A DNA stretch of 64,000 bases. Origin: Oscillospiraceae bacterium (GTDB taxonomy: Bacteria > Bacillota > Clostridia > Oscillospirales > Oscillospiraceae). Where the stretch lies: positions 20,037 through 84,036 of the forward strand of contig CADCHN010000005.1 in assembly GCA_902801295.1 (NCBI GenBank), written 5' to 3'. Every line of letters starts with the position of its first letter. Position 1 is the first letter of the stretch. Below, piece by piece: positions 34,312 to 43,556 of this stretch. Both the position numbers and the translations under genes were made by a program. The notes under the pieces are model-generated. The model was not told where the DNA came from and ran no database searches. It saw only the letters and a program-made list of their open reading frames with translations.

Positions 34312-34983
34312 ATGAGCAAAGGAAAACTGATCGTACTCGAGGGCATTGACGGCAGCGGTAAATCCGCACAGTATCGCCGTCTTTGTGCGAAAATGGAAGC
34401 CGACGGGATCGGATATCATCATATTGTCTTTCCGCGCTATGACAAGGATAGCAGCGCGCTGATCCGCATGTATCTCGGCGGGCAGTTCGGCTCCCGCCCG
34501 CAGGACGTCAACGCCTATACGGCCTCCACGTTTTACGCGGTCGACCGTTTTGCTTCCTATCGGGAGGACTGGGGTGAAATCTATCATCAGGGCGGCCTGA
34601 TTCTGTCGGACCGCTATACCACGTCCAACGCAGTTCATCAGGGCTCAAAGCTCCCGGAAGATGAGCTCCCTGACTATTTTGCCTGGCTATCTGATCTGGA
34701 ATATGGAAAAATGGGTCTGCCCGTCCCCGATCTGGTGATTTATCTGGACGTTGATATTGAAACCTCTCTGACCCGCATGAAGCGCCGCCAGGAAAAAACC
34801 AATACCAGCGCGGATATTCACGAAAAAGACGTCCTTTATCTGGAGCGCTGTCTGAAAACCGCACGACTGGCGGCGGATTATTACGGCTGGGCGAAGATTC
34901 CGTTTCAGAAAGACGGAAAAGAGCGCGAGCTGGAGGAAAAGAACGCTGAGATTTATCAGCTGATTCTGGATACAATCCAATAA
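34312..34983 (+). CDS. tmk: Thymidylate kinase (long variant)
   Basis: A 223-residue dTMP kinase-fold protein. The P-loop EGIDGSGKS is at about residues 10-18, a substrate motif YAVDRFASYRED (the DRxxS equivalent) lies near 83-94, and SDRYTTSNAVHQ near 106-117 contains the conserved DRY. The LID region RMKRRQEKT is basic. It is longer than the E. coli type and belongs to the eukaryote-like branch common in Clostridia. It phosphorylates dTMP to dTDP. It is the last gene of the operon with the sirtuin and TagA homologues, 2 bp after the latter. Confidence 0.9.
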   Translation: MSKGKLIVLEGIDGSGKSAQYRRLCAKMEADGIGYHHIVFPRYDKDSSALIRMYLGGQFGSRPQDVNAYTASTFYAVDRFASYREDWGEIYHQGGLILSDRYTTSNAVHQGSKLPEDELPDYFAWLSDLEYGKMGLPVPDLVIYLDVDIETSLTRMKRRQEKTNTSADIHEKDVLYLERCLKTARLAADYYGWAKIPFQKDGKERELEEKNAEIYQLILDTIQ

Positions 34984-35007
34984 AAAAGGGGCTTCCGAAG
35001 AAGCCCC
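34984..35007 (-). terminator. Terminator of the Cys-Gly peptide gene
   Basis: GGGGCTTC and GAAGCCCC pair around CGAA; on the minus strand TTTTTTATT follows. On the plus strand it follows the tmk stop and may also act there, though the T-tract is poor. Confidence 0.75.
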
Positions 35008-35022
35008 CGCGTGTTTGTTTTC

Positions 35023-35175
35023 TCAGTTGCAGCCGCAGCCACAGCCGCAGCCGTTGTTGTTGTTCTCGCAGCCGCAGCCACAGCCGCAGCCGATGCCGTT
35101 GCCGCCCCAACCGAAGAGGATGATGATCAGGATGATGAGCCAAATGGAGCTGTTATTGCAGGAATTGCAGAACAT
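35023..35175 (-). CDS. Small Cys-Gly-repeat membrane peptide
   Basis: A 50-residue protein: MFCNSCNNSS, then a single hydrophobic helix (IWLIILIIILFGW), then a tail of alternating Gly-Cys, GCGCGCGC, twice, separated by ENNNN. The ATG at 35175 follows AAAGGA at good spacing; the reading frame upstream is not credible. About 10 cysteines in 50 residues suggest metal binding or disulfide cross-linking. Similar tiny Cys-rich peptides in Firmicutes are annotated as 'chorion class high-cysteine' proteins and may belong to spores. Function is unknown. Its own terminator supports a real gene. Confidence 0.75.
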   Translation of the reverse strand: MFCNSCNNSSIWLIILIIILFGWGGNGIGCGCGCGCENNNNGCGCGCGCN

Positions 35176-35327
35176 AATAGTTCCTTTCTCCGCGCTGCAA
35201 TATTTTATTTCACCGCGTCCCGCGCGGCGGACTGCGGCAAAAGCGATTGGGCCGGATTTCGACCCGCTCATGCCATCCTATGCCAAACAACAAAACGCGT
35301 GAATCATGATTTCCAAGGAGGTCAGAA

Positions 35328-36779
35328 ATGGCTGAAGAACTGGATAAACTTAACGATTTGTTTGAGCAGGAGGACAGACGACAAGCGCCCTCCGCGCCGA
35401 ATGACGCATCCCTCCGGGAGGGCATTGAGGCGCCTGCTCCTGAAGAGCTGCAATCGCAGGAGCCCGCACCTCTAAAAGGGTCGGGGGAGCAGGCGAAGGA
35501 TGCTGCGGCGAAACCGGGCAAGCCTTCCGCTAAAGCGAAAGATAAGCACCTGCCCTCTGTTGATAAGCTCTTTCTCGACGAAAGCGGAGAAGAGGCACAC
35601 AATTATACCGGCGATAAGATGACCGAGCGTGACTATCATCCCGTCCGTCAAAGTCGGGAATCCCGCACCGGCTGCATCGGCGGCCTGATGTATTTTGTCT
35701 TTATCGTCTGCGTCAGCATTATCCTCGCGTGTCTGGCCTGGATGGCGGCCAGTGACGCGCTTGCGCTGAATAAAGAGAGCTTTACCGCCGTCGTGAATCT
35801 TCCGTCTTCTATTTTTGACACGAAAACCGTGGACGATCTGGATGAAAACGGCAATGTCGTCGGCACAAAAACCGTTCGAAGCGCCGACATATCCTATGTT
35901 TCGGACTCGCTGAAGGAAGCGGGGCTGATCCAGTACAAGTGGCTGTTTGAGTTCTTCTGCAAGATTTCTCACGCGGACCGTAAGGTCTCGCCCGGCAACT
36001 ATGAGCTGAAATCCAGCTTTGACTACCGTGCGCTGGTTCAGAATATGCGCTCCGGCTCCGGCTCTGCAGTGACCATCGACGTCACCTTCCCCGAGGGCTT
36101 TACCATGGAGCAGATCTTCCGCCGGCTGGAGGAAAACGACGTTTGCAGTTACGAGGATCTGATGGAGGCCGCAGCCAGTTACAAGTATAACTATTCTTTC
36201 CTCGACGGGCAGACAGCGGGCGATCCACTGCGTCTGGAGGGCTTCCTCTTCCCGGACACCTATCAGTTCTATGTGGGCATGCAGGCGTCCAGCGCGATCA
36301 ACAAGTTCCTTGAGACCTTCCATTATCTGCTGACCGCCGATATGCTCAAGCAGGCCAACGATCGCGGCCTGAACATGAGACAGGTGGTCACCATTGCGTC
36401 CCTGATTGAAAAAGAAGCGGCGGTGGATCTGGAAAACGGGACCGATGACCGTGCGCTGATTTCCTCTGTCATCTATAACCGACTCAAGGAAGGGATGACC
36501 CTCGGCATCGACGCCTCGATTCTCTATGTGTTCCCAGACCATGAAGGTGCGCCGACTGCTGAGATGCTGGCCTATGATTCACCGTACAATACGCGCATCT
36601 ACACCGGTCTGCCGCCCACGCCGATCTGCAACCCGAGCCTTGCCGCCATCAAAGCGGCGCTGAATCCCGAGTCGACCAATTATTACTTCTATGCTCTGAA
36701 CACGGAGACCGGAAAGCATGAGTTCTTTACGGACGCTGACGATTTCAACGAATTCGTCGCCACGCAGAACTATGGCTAA
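35328..36779 (+). CDS. mltG: Endolytic peptidoglycan transglycosylase MltG
   Basis: A 483-residue membrane-anchored lytic transglycosylase that cuts nascent glycan strands. The first 105 residues are a low-complexity acidic/alanine-rich cytoplasmic part. A single TM helix (LMYFVFIVCVSIILACLAWM, about 119-138) follows, then a LysM-like region and the YceG catalytic domain. The catalytic Glu lies in TIASLIEKEAAV near residue 362; LGIDASILYVF and YNTRIYTGLPPTPICNPS are hallmark C-terminal motifs. AAGGAGG precedes the ATG. The last 8 bases overlap the U32 peptidase gene. Confidence 0.95.
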   Translation: MAEELDKLNDLFEQEDRRQAPSAPNDASLREGIEAPAPEELQSQEPAPLKGSGEQAKDAAAKPGKPSAKAKDKHLPSVDKLFLDESGEEAHNYTGDKMTERDYHPVRQSRESRTGCIGGLMYFVFIVCVSIILACLAWMAASDALALNKESFTAVVNLPSSIFDTKTVDDLDENGNVVGTKTVRSADISYVSDSLKEAGLIQYKWLFEFFCKISHADRKVSPGNYELKSSFDYRALVQNMRSGSGSAVTIDVTFPEGFTMEQIFRRLEENDVCSYEDLMEAAASYKYNYSFLDGQTAGDPLRLEGFLFPDTYQFYVGMQASSAINKFLETFHYLLTADMLKQANDRGLNMRQVVTIASLIEKEAAVDLENGTDDRALISSVIYNRLKEGMTLGIDASILYVFPDHEGAPTAEMLAYDSPYNTRIYTGLPPTPICNPSLAAIKAALNPESTNYYFYALNTETGKHEFFTDADDFNEFVATQNYG

Positions 36780-37974
36780 GCGGCCTGAACTGCTATCTCC
36801 CGCCGGCGACAGGGAGCGCCTGCAAATGGCGCTTCTCTACGGCGCGGACGCAGTGTATCTCGCAGGACACGCCTACGGGATGCGCGCTGCCTCTGCTAAT
36901 TTCAGCGATGAGGCGCTGGACGAAGCGGTACAGCTTGCCCATTCAGCCGGCGCGAAAATCTATGTCACCTGCAACACGCTCCCGCTGGAATCCGAACTGG
37001 AGCCTTTGCCGCGGTATCTCGGCTTTCTGCAGGAAATCGGCGTGGACGCGCTGATTATCGCGGATCTCGGCGTACTGAGTCTGGCAAAAAAGCATGCGCC
37101 GCGGGTAGCGCGGCACGTGAGCACCCAGTTTGGCGTCATCAACAGCGCGTCTGCCAACGCCCTCTATGAGCTTGGCGCGGATACGGTCGTCCTCGCCCGG
37201 GAGACAAAGCTGGAGGATATCCGCCGCATCCGGGCCAATACGCCGCCGGAGCTGCGGCTGGAGGCCTTTGTGCACGGCGCCATGTGCGTTTCCTTCTCCG
37301 GCCGCTGCCTGCTGTCCAATTATCTCACCGGGCGCGATGCTAACCGCGGCGAATGTGCCCAGCCCTGCCGCTGGAAATATCATCTGGTGGAGGAAAAGCG
37401 CCCCGGACAGTATTTTGAAATCACCGAGGACGGCGGCACCTATATCATGAACTCCCGCGATATGCGCATGATCGAGCACCTACCGGAGCTTCTCGACGCC
37501 GGGATCAGCAGCTTCAAAATTGAAGGGCGGATGAAGTCTGCGTATTATACGGCAGTCGTCACCAACGCCTATCGTCAGGCGCTGGACGCGGCCATAGAGG
37601 GAAAACCTCTCGATCCGCTCTGGGTGGCGGAGACCGAGAAGCTCAGCCATCGCCCGTACAGCACTGGCTTTTATTACGGCTATCCGGGTCAGCATTACGG
37701 AGAAGCGTCCTACAGCGCAACAGCTGACGTAGTCGCCATTGTGGAAGAATGCGACAAAGAGGGGGATGCTCTTTTGACGCAGCGCAATAAATTCTGCCGC
37801 GGCGACGAGCTGGAGCTTTTGTTGCCGGGGCAAGTGCCCTTATCTTTCCGAGCCGACCAGATCTTTGGCCCGGAGGGTGAGGAGATCGAGGACACCCGCC
37901 GCGCGATGATGGAATTTCATCTGAAGCTGCCGGTATGCGCGCCGAAGGGCGCAGTTGTGCGGAAAAACCGCTGA
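36772..37974 (+). CDS. Peptidase U32 family protein (TrhP/YrrO-like)
   Basis: A 400-residue U32 protein starting MAKRPELLSPAGDRERLQMA. Signatures are GADAVYLAGHAYGMRA (near residues 22-37), the FVHGAMCVSFSGRCLLSNYL block (near 164-183), and the cysteine pattern GECAQPCRW, which together mark the family. GISSFKIEGRMKSAYYTAVV follows. Characterised relatives (YegQ, YrrN/YrrO) are tRNA-hydroxylation proteins making 5-hydroxyuridine at the wobble position; peptidase activity is doubtful. The start is inside the mltG gene (8-bp overlap). Confidence 0.88.
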   Translation: MAKRPELLSPAGDRERLQMALLYGADAVYLAGHAYGMRAASANFSDEALDEAVQLAHSAGAKIYVTCNTLPLESELEPLPRYLGFLQEIGVDALIIADLGVLSLAKKHAPRVARHVSTQFGVINSASANALYELGADTVVLARETKLEDIRRIRANTPPELRLEAFVHGAMCVSFSGRCLLSNYLTGRDANRGECAQPCRWKYHLVEEKRPGQYFEITEDGGTYIMNSRDMRMIEHLPELLDAGISSFKIEGRMKSAYYTAVVTNAYRQALDAAIEGKPLDPLWVAETEKLSHRPYSTGFYYGYPGQHYGEASYSATADVVAIVEECDKEGDALLTQRNKFCRGDELELLLPGQVPLSFRADQIFGPEGEEIEDTRRAMMEFHLKLPVCAPKGAVVRKNR

Positions 37975-37980
37975 AATTGC

Positions 37981-38009
37981 TTGACAAACGCTGTCACAAT
38001 GAGTATAGT
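37981..38009 (+). promoter_or_regulatory. Promoter of the alaS T-box transcript
   Basis: TTGACA (37981-37986), 17-bp spacer, TATAGT (38004-38009). Confidence 0.88.
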
Positions 38010-38015
38010 TACATA

Positions 38016-38233
38016 GGCGTTGACGAAACGAGACAAACAGAAGCGTTTTTCAGAGAAAAGCCGGTCGGTGCGAGGCTTTGAACGCAGGTTTGTCAGCCAC
38101 TTCCGAGCCACTCCGCGCGGAGCGGGGCGTATGCCTGCGTTAAAGGCGCCAGAGATATCGCTCTTGCGATAATCAGGGTGGTACCGCGAACACAATTCGC
38201 CCCTGTGCCTTTATGGGACAGGGGCGTCATTTT
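38016..38233 (+). promoter_or_regulatory. T-box leader of alaS
   Basis: The antiterminator T-box GGGTGGTACCGCG is at 38176-38188 and a terminator CGCCCCTGT/ACAGGGGCG with following T-run ends near 38235. In Stem I the codon GCC (Ala) at 38096-38098 precedes ACTTCCGAG, the usual context of a specifier codon. Read-through is expected when tRNA-Ala is uncharged. Confidence 0.92.
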
Positions 38234-38252
38234 TTATGAAAGAGGAAAAACC

Positions 38253-40874
38253 ATGGAAAAATACGGTCTGAACGAACTTCGCGAAATGTTTCTTCGCTTC
38301 TTTGAGAGCAAGGGACATCTTCGTCTGCCCAGCTTTTCACTGATTCCGCAGAATGATGCGAGCCTGCTCCTTATCAACTCCGGTATGGCGCCGATGAAGC
38401 CCTATTTCAAGGGCGAGCAGGAACCGCCGCGGCACCGCGTCTGCACCTGCCAGAAGTGCATCCGAACCGGCGATATCGAGAACATCGGCAAAACCTCCCG
38501 CCACGGCACTTTCTTTGAGATGCTCGGCAATTTCTCCTTCGGCGATTACTTCAAGCGCGAAGCGATCCACTGGAGCTGGGAGTTTCTGACGAGCCCCGAG
38601 TGGGTTGGCATTGACCCAAACCGTCTCTATCCCTCCGTATATGAGAATGACGACGAGGCTTTTGACATCTGGAATAAGGAAATCGGCATTCCTGCCGAGC
38701 GCATCTTCCGCTTCGGCAAAGAGGACAACTTCTGGGAGCACGGAGCCGGTCCCTGCGGTCCCTGCTCGGAAATCTACTACGACCGAGGCGAGAAATACGG
38801 CTGCGGCAAGCCAACCTGCACTGTCGGCTGCGACTGTGACCGCTATATTGAGGTCTGGAACAACGTTTTCTCTCAGTTCGATAACGACGGCGAGGGTCAT
38901 TACACCGAACTCAAGCAGAAGAACATCGACACCGGCATGGGCTTGGAGCGTTTGGCGGTTGTCTGCCAGGACGTGGATTCGCTCTTTGATGTGGACACCG
39001 TCATGAATATCACCCACAAGGTCAGCGAGCTCACCGGCGCCTATTACGGCAAGAGCCACAAGATGGATGTGTCCCTGCGCGTGATCACCGACCACATTCG
39101 CAGCGGCGTCTTCATGATCTGCGATGGCGTGCTGCCCTCCAACGAGGGCCGCGGCTATGTGCTGCGCCGTCTGCTGCGCCGCGCCGCCCGCCACGGCAAG
39201 CTTCTCGGCGTCAACGAGCCCTTCCTGTATCAGGTGATTGACACCGTCGTGCACGAAAGCGAGGACCAATATCCGGAACTGCGCGAAAAGCAGGCCTATA
39301 TTACCCGCGTCGTCAAGACCGAGGAGGAAAACTTCGCCCGCACCATCGACGCAGGCATGAAGATCTTTACCGAGCTTCTTGCGGAGCACAAGGCGAAAGG
39401 GGAGAGCACCTTCTCCGGCGCCGATGCCTTCAAACTTTATGACACTTACGGTTTTCCCATCGACCTTACGATCGAGATGTGCGAAGATGAGGGCATGGAG
39501 GTCGATCAGGCCGCGTTCCGACAGCTGATGGAAGAGCAGCGCGTTCGCGCCCGCAAGGCGCGCGAGGCGCTGGGCGATCTCGGCTGGGCCGGTGTGAGCT
39601 TCGGCAAGGAGATCCCTGAGACAAAGTTTGTCGGCTACGAACAGGACGAGGCCGAGGCGAAAATTCTCGCCATTGTCGCCGAGGGCGAAGCCCGCAACGA
39701 GATCACGGCCGGTACCGAGGCCATTGTTGTGCTGGATCAGACGACCATGTACGCTGAGATGGGCGGTCAGGTGGCTGACCACGGCTGCATCGGTGCTTTT
39801 GCTGTCAACAATGTCCAGAAAAATAAGGGCGGAAAGATTATGCATTACGGCACGCTTACCGAGGGCACGCTCTCGGTCGGCGATGTTGTGACCGTCAGAA
39901 TCGACACGACCCGCCGCAGCGCCATCCGCCGCGCACACAGCGCGACGCATCTGCTGCAGCGCGCACTGCGCGATGTGCTTGGCGATCACGTCCACCAGGC
40001 CGGTTCTCTCGTCGAGCCAGACCGCCTGCGTTTTGACTTCACCCATTTCTCCGCGATGACGTCTGAGCAGATTCGTGAGGTTGAGCGTATGGTCAATGAG
40101 GCTATTCTGACCGGCTACCCGGTCGACACGCGCGAAATGCCGATCGCGGAAGCGAGAAAGGCCGGCGCGACCGCGCTCTTTGGCGAAAAGTACGGCGATA
40201 TCGTGCGGGTGGTCAATATGGGTGGCTACAGTGTTGAACTCTGCGGCGGCACGCATCTGGATAACACCGCTAAGGCCGGTCCTTTCCATATCGTTTCCGA
40301 GTCCTCTGTTGCCTCCGGCGTGCGCCGCATTGAGGCCGTCACCGGCCAGGAGACGATGAAGACTCTGTATCAGAGCCAGGATACGCTTGCCGCGCTCGGC
40401 GCGATGTTCAAGGCAAGCCCGGCCGATTTGCTCGGCCGCGTGGAGCAGCAGGCTGCGGAGCTCAAGGAAGCTCGCCGGCTGATCGAGCAGTACAAGGACA
40501 AAGAATCCGCCGGCGGCGCCGATCGGCTGCTGCAGAACGCGAAGGAATTGAACGGTCTGCATGTGCTGACGGCGAAGGTCGAGGGCGACGCCAATGCCCT
40601 GCGCAAGCTGGGTGACGTGCTGCGCGATAAGGATGCAGCGGTTGTGGCTCTGCTGGCTGCCGTCAATGGCGATAAGATCACCTTCCAGTGCATCTGCGGC
40701 AAGGATGCCGTGGCAAAGGGCGTTCGCGCCGGCGATATCATCAAGGCCGTCACACCGATTGCCGGCGGCAAGGGCGGCGGCAAGCCGGATTCCGCGATGG
40801 GCGGCGGCGGCGACCTTTCCAAGCTCGACGCAGCTTTGGAGGCTGTGTTCGGCTTTGTGTCGGATAAAACCTGA
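38253..40874 (+). CDS. alaS: Alanyl-tRNA synthetase
   Basis: An 873-residue class II synthetase. The catalytic domain shows LRLPSFSLIPQNDASLLLIN, the KCIRTGDIENIGKTSRHGTF motif 2 region, and GMGLERL (motif 3, near residue 230). The editing domain has the HSATHLLQRAL zinc motif (HxxxH) near residues 564-574 and ELCGGTHLDNT (CxxxH) near 663-673. The C-Ala domain ends in a Gly-rich GGGGDLSKLDAAL segment. It charges tRNA-Ala and hydrolyses mischarged Ser and Gly. The ATG at 38253 with AGAGGAAAAA is right for the family. Confidence 0.97.
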   Translation: MEKYGLNELREMFLRFFESKGHLRLPSFSLIPQNDASLLLINSGMAPMKPYFKGEQEPPRHRVCTCQKCIRTGDIENIGKTSRHGTFFEMLGNFSFGDYFKREAIHWSWEFLTSPEWVGIDPNRLYPSVYENDDEAFDIWNKEIGIPAERIFRFGKEDNFWEHGAGPCGPCSEIYYDRGEKYGCGKPTCTVGCDCDRYIEVWNNVFSQFDNDGEGHYTELKQKNIDTGMGLERLAVVCQDVDSLFDVDTVMNITHKVSELTGAYYGKSHKMDVSLRVITDHIRSGVFMICDGVLPSNEGRGYVLRRLLRRAARHGKLLGVNEPFLYQVIDTVVHESEDQYPELREKQAYITRVVKTEEENFARTIDAGMKIFTELLAEHKAKGESTFSGADAFKLYDTYGFPIDLTIEMCEDEGMEVDQAAFRQLMEEQRVRARKAREALGDLGWAGVSFGKEIPETKFVGYEQDEAEAKILAIVAEGEARNEITAGTEAIVVLDQTTMYAEMGGQVADHGCIGAFAVNNVQKNKGGKIMHYGTLTEGTLSVGDVVTVRIDTTRRSAIRRAHSATHLLQRALRDVLGDHVHQAGSLVEPDRLRFDFTHFSAMTSEQIREVERMVNEAILTGYPVDTREMPIAEARKAGATALFGEKYGDIVRVVNMGGYSVELCGGTHLDNTAKAGPFHIVSESSVASGVRRIEAVTGQETMKTLYQSQDTLAALGAMFKASPADLLGRVEQQAAELKEARRLIEQYKDKESAGGADRLLQNAKELNGLHVLTAKVEGDANALRKLGDVLRDKDAAVVALLAAVNGDKITFQCICGKDAVAKGVRAGDIIKAVTPIAGGKGGGKPDSAMGGGGDLSKLDAALEAVFGFVSDKT

Positions 40875-40886
40875 GGAGGCCTTACC

Positions 40887-41231
40887 ATGAACGAAAAATG
40901 CCTGTTCTGCAAGATTATCAACGGCGATATCCCCAGCGCCAAAGTCTATGAGGATGAATATGTCTATGCCTTTCGCGACATCAATCCCCAGGCGCCGGTG
41001 CATATTCTTGTCGTTCCCAAGGCGCACATTGGCTCTGCTGCGGAAGTGAACGCCGAAAACTCCGTGTATGTCGCAAAGTGCTATGAAGCGATTGCGAAGA
41101 TCGCCGCGGCTGAGGGCCTTGATAACGGCTACCGCGTGATCAACAACTGCGGAGAAGACGGCGGCCAGAGCGTGATGCATCTGCATTTTCACCTGATCGG
41201 CGGCATGAAGCTGAGCGAAAAAATCATTTAA
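40887..41231 (+). CDS. HIT family nucleotide hydrolase/transferase (HINT-like)
   Basis: A 114-residue histidine-triad protein. The N-terminal CLFCKIINGDIPS and the C-terminal HLHFHLIGG triad (His-x-His-x-His near residues 98-102) match bacterial HINT proteins, which hydrolyse AMP-lysine and other nucleoside phosphoramidates. The ATG follows GAGGAGGC, 12 bp after alaS, so it probably shares the T-box-controlled transcript. It is followed by a strong terminator. Confidence 0.92.
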   Translation: MNEKCLFCKIINGDIPSAKVYEDEYVYAFRDINPQAPVHILVVPKAHIGSAAEVNAENSVYVAKCYEAIAKIAAAEGLDNGYRVINNCGEDGGQSVMHLHFHLIGGMKLSEKII

Positions 41232-41236
41232 ATTCA

Positions 41237-41271
41237 AGAAAGCCGCATGGTGTTCCCATGCGGCTTTCTTC
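41237..41271 (+). terminator. Terminator of the alaS/HIT unit
   Basis: AAGAAAGCCGCATGG and CCATGCGGCTTTCTT form a 15-bp stem around TGTTC. It ends 15 bp before comEC, so comEC either has an unseen promoter or depends on read-through. Confidence 0.75.
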
Positions 41272-41286
41272 CATGGCGGTGATACG

Positions 41287-43548
41287 ATGCGAAAGCTTGC
41301 CATTGCCAGCGGCGCTTTTGCGGTTGGAATATTTCTGGCACAATACTTACTGCCCGATTCATGGCTTTTTCCACTTTCGTTGATACTCGTCCTGCCGGTC
41401 ATCGGGCTTATCCTTCTCCGACGGCGCTGGCTGCTGCCGATCCTTATCAGTCTCTGCGCACTGGCGGCAGGACTATATACCTACGGCATGCATCAGATGC
41501 TGACGCTGGAGCGTGCGCATGAGCTGGACGGACGGGAACTTACGTGCAGCGGGCGGATCCTCACTGCGCCCCAAACCGGAGACGGTTGGGTGCGTACTGA
41601 AGTTATGCTGCAGATCGACGCGCATACTGCGCTGAAAAGCATTCTGTTTTCCGATTCGCTGCCCGACGCTGAGGCTGGGGATGAATTCTCAGGCAGTTTT
41701 TCTCTGCATTCAGCGGACATTCGATACGGCGAGCAATATGACCCGAATCCGGCACGCGGAATCTATTTGACTGCAAATTCACACGGAAAATTGAAGCTGA
41801 CCGGGGAGCACCGTTTCTCCCTGCGCGGCTTTGCATCTTCCCTGAACGGAAGTCTATGCGAAAGACTACGTCTGGTGTTTCCCGATGATACCAACACCTT
41901 CTTTCAGGCACTGATGCTGGGGGAGAAATCCGAACTCTACGAGGATGATGCGCTGTATCTAAGTATGAGTCGTGCCGGACTGATGCACATGGTTGCAGTT
42001 TCGGGCATGCACATCGCGTTTTTGGTAGGCATGCTGCGGCAGCTATTGGGGAACACCCGCCGCGCGTCTCTGTTGTCCATCCTGCTGATCTGGAGCTTCG
42101 TGCTGCTGACGGGTTCGACCCCGTCAGCTGTTCGCGCCGGTCTGATGCAGACGCTGGCGCTGTTGGCGCCGGTGTTTGGCCGGGAGGACGACCCACCAAC
42201 CTCGCTGCTGTTTGCGCTTGCGCTGATCCTGCTGCATAATCCCTATGCGGCCGGCAGCGTCAGTCTGCAGCTCTCCTTCGCCTCTCTCGCCGGAATCACG
42301 ATCTTCTCCGATCGGATCAGAAGCGCCGTTCTGGCCGCAATTCCAAAAACTATCCCTTGGAAGGTCAGAAACTATCTGTCTTCCAATATTTCCAATTCGA
42401 TCGGCGTTCTTATATTCACGACACCTCTGATCGGCCTGCACTTTGGCTATGTATCGGTTCTATCGCCGCTGAGCAACCTTTTCACGCTTTGGGCGGTACC
42501 GATTTGTTTTGGCTTTGGATATCTCTGCTGTATTGTCTCGCTTGCGTATTTGCCGGCAGCGCGGCTGCTGGCCTGGCTTCTGTCGTGGCTGGCCCGCTAT
42601 ATTGTCTGGATCGCCAAGGCCTTCTCCGCGCCGGGCTTTTCCTGTCTGTATCTCTGTCTGAAATGGAACTGGCTCTGGCTCGCTCTCGTCTATGTGCTTT
42701 TCCTTGCTGCCATGATCCTTTTCAAACCCAGCTGGCTCCGCTGGCTGATTCCAACCTGCCTCTCCGTGTTCAGTCTGTTCGTCCTGCTGACGGCGACCAG
42801 ACTGTACTATGGAAATGCGCCGGGGTATATGACCGCCGTTGACGTTGGCCAGGGGCAGAGCCTGGTAATCTTTTCCGGTGAGGATACCGTCGTCGTAGAC
42901 TGCGGTAATATCAACAATCTGGACAACGCGGGCGACCGGACGGGCAGTTATCTCTGCAGCCGCGGGCGGGAGGATATCGACCTTCTTGTATTAACCCATC
43001 TGCACGCGGATCATGCGGACGGCGTGGTGCGTCTGATGGCCTATTTGCCGGTCAGGGAAATCATGCTTGGTCCCGACATGGAGGATCCGAATTCTGTCAT
43101 GCCCCAGATCCGGGAAGCTGCCCGGCGCTATGGAACCAAAATCAGCATTCGCCGTGACGATCGACGCGAGAAGCTGGGAGCGATTTCACTGGCTATGTTT
43201 GTGCCGGGCGACGAAGGTGAAATCAATGAGCGCTGTCTGACGGCAAAGATCGGCATTGACGGCTACGATCTGCTGGTGACCGGGGACATTAACATGGCGG
43301 CAGAGCGCGAGCTTGCCGTTTGGCACGACCTCCGAAACATCGAGCTTTTGATCGTCGGTCATCACGGTTCCAAGTACGCCAGCAGCCCCGAACTGCTCGA
43401 ACGAATCGGCGCAAACACAGCGATCATCAGCTGCGGCTATAATACCTTCGGCCATCCGACGCCGGAAACACTTGAACGGCTGGACAAATACGGGTATACT
43501 GTATACCGAACAGACAGAGACGGAACGGTTGAAATTCGCGTTCCCTGA
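41287..43548 (+). CDS. comEC: DNA internalization-related competence protein ComEC/Rec2
   Basis: A 753-residue channel protein for DNA uptake. Two or three N-terminal TM helices and a small OB-like domain (residues about 60-180) precede the Competence domain of about eight TM helices, with the signature SRAGLMHMVAVSGMHIAFLV (near residues 228-247). A C-terminal metallo-beta-lactamase domain follows, with LTHLHADHADG (near 574-584) and GHHGSKYASS (near 688-697). The full domain order of functional ComEC is kept. No other competence gene is in the window. Confidence 0.93.
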   Translation: MRKLAIASGAFAVGIFLAQYLLPDSWLFPLSLILVLPVIGLILLRRRWLLPILISLCALAAGLYTYGMHQMLTLERAHELDGRELTCSGRILTAPQTGDGWVRTEVMLQIDAHTALKSILFSDSLPDAEAGDEFSGSFSLHSADIRYGEQYDPNPARGIYLTANSHGKLKLTGEHRFSLRGFASSLNGSLCERLRLVFPDDTNTFFQALMLGEKSELYEDDALYLSMSRAGLMHMVAVSGMHIAFLVGMLRQLLGNTRRASLLSILLIWSFVLLTGSTPSAVRAGLMQTLALLAPVFGREDDPPTSLLFALALILLHNPYAAGSVSLQLSFASLAGITIFSDRIRSAVLAAIPKTIPWKVRNYLSSNISNSIGVLIFTTPLIGLHFGYVSVLSPLSNLFTLWAVPICFGFGYLCCIVSLAYLPAARLLAWLLSWLARYIVWIAKAFSAPGFSCLYLCLKWNWLWLALVYVLFLAAMILFKPSWLRWLIPTCLSVFSLFVLLTATRLYYGNAPGYMTAVDVGQGQSLVIFSGEDTVVVDCGNINNLDNAGDRTGSYLCSRGREDIDLLVLTHLHADHADGVVRLMAYLPVREIMLGPDMEDPNSVMPQIREAARRYGTKISIRRDDRREKLGAISLAMFVPGDEGEINERCLTAKIGIDGYDLLVTGDINMAAERELAVWHDLRNIELLIVGHHGSKYASSPELLERIGANTAIISCGYNTFGHPTPETLERLDKYGYTVYRTDRDGTVEIRVP

Positions 43549-43556
43549 GGTGCGCC

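Noticed and set aside
35030..35100. Repeated CAGCCGCAGCCA-like sequence considered as a microsatellite or CRISPR-like array
   Set aside because: It encodes the Gly-Cys tail of the small peptide on the minus strand; no spacers of CRISPR type are present. I saw no CRISPR array anywhere in the window.
38337..41402. 1021-codon open frame on the minus strand opposite alaS and the HIT gene
   Set aside because: It is the antisense shadow of high-GC codons in alaS; it has no family similarity and no ribosome-binding site.
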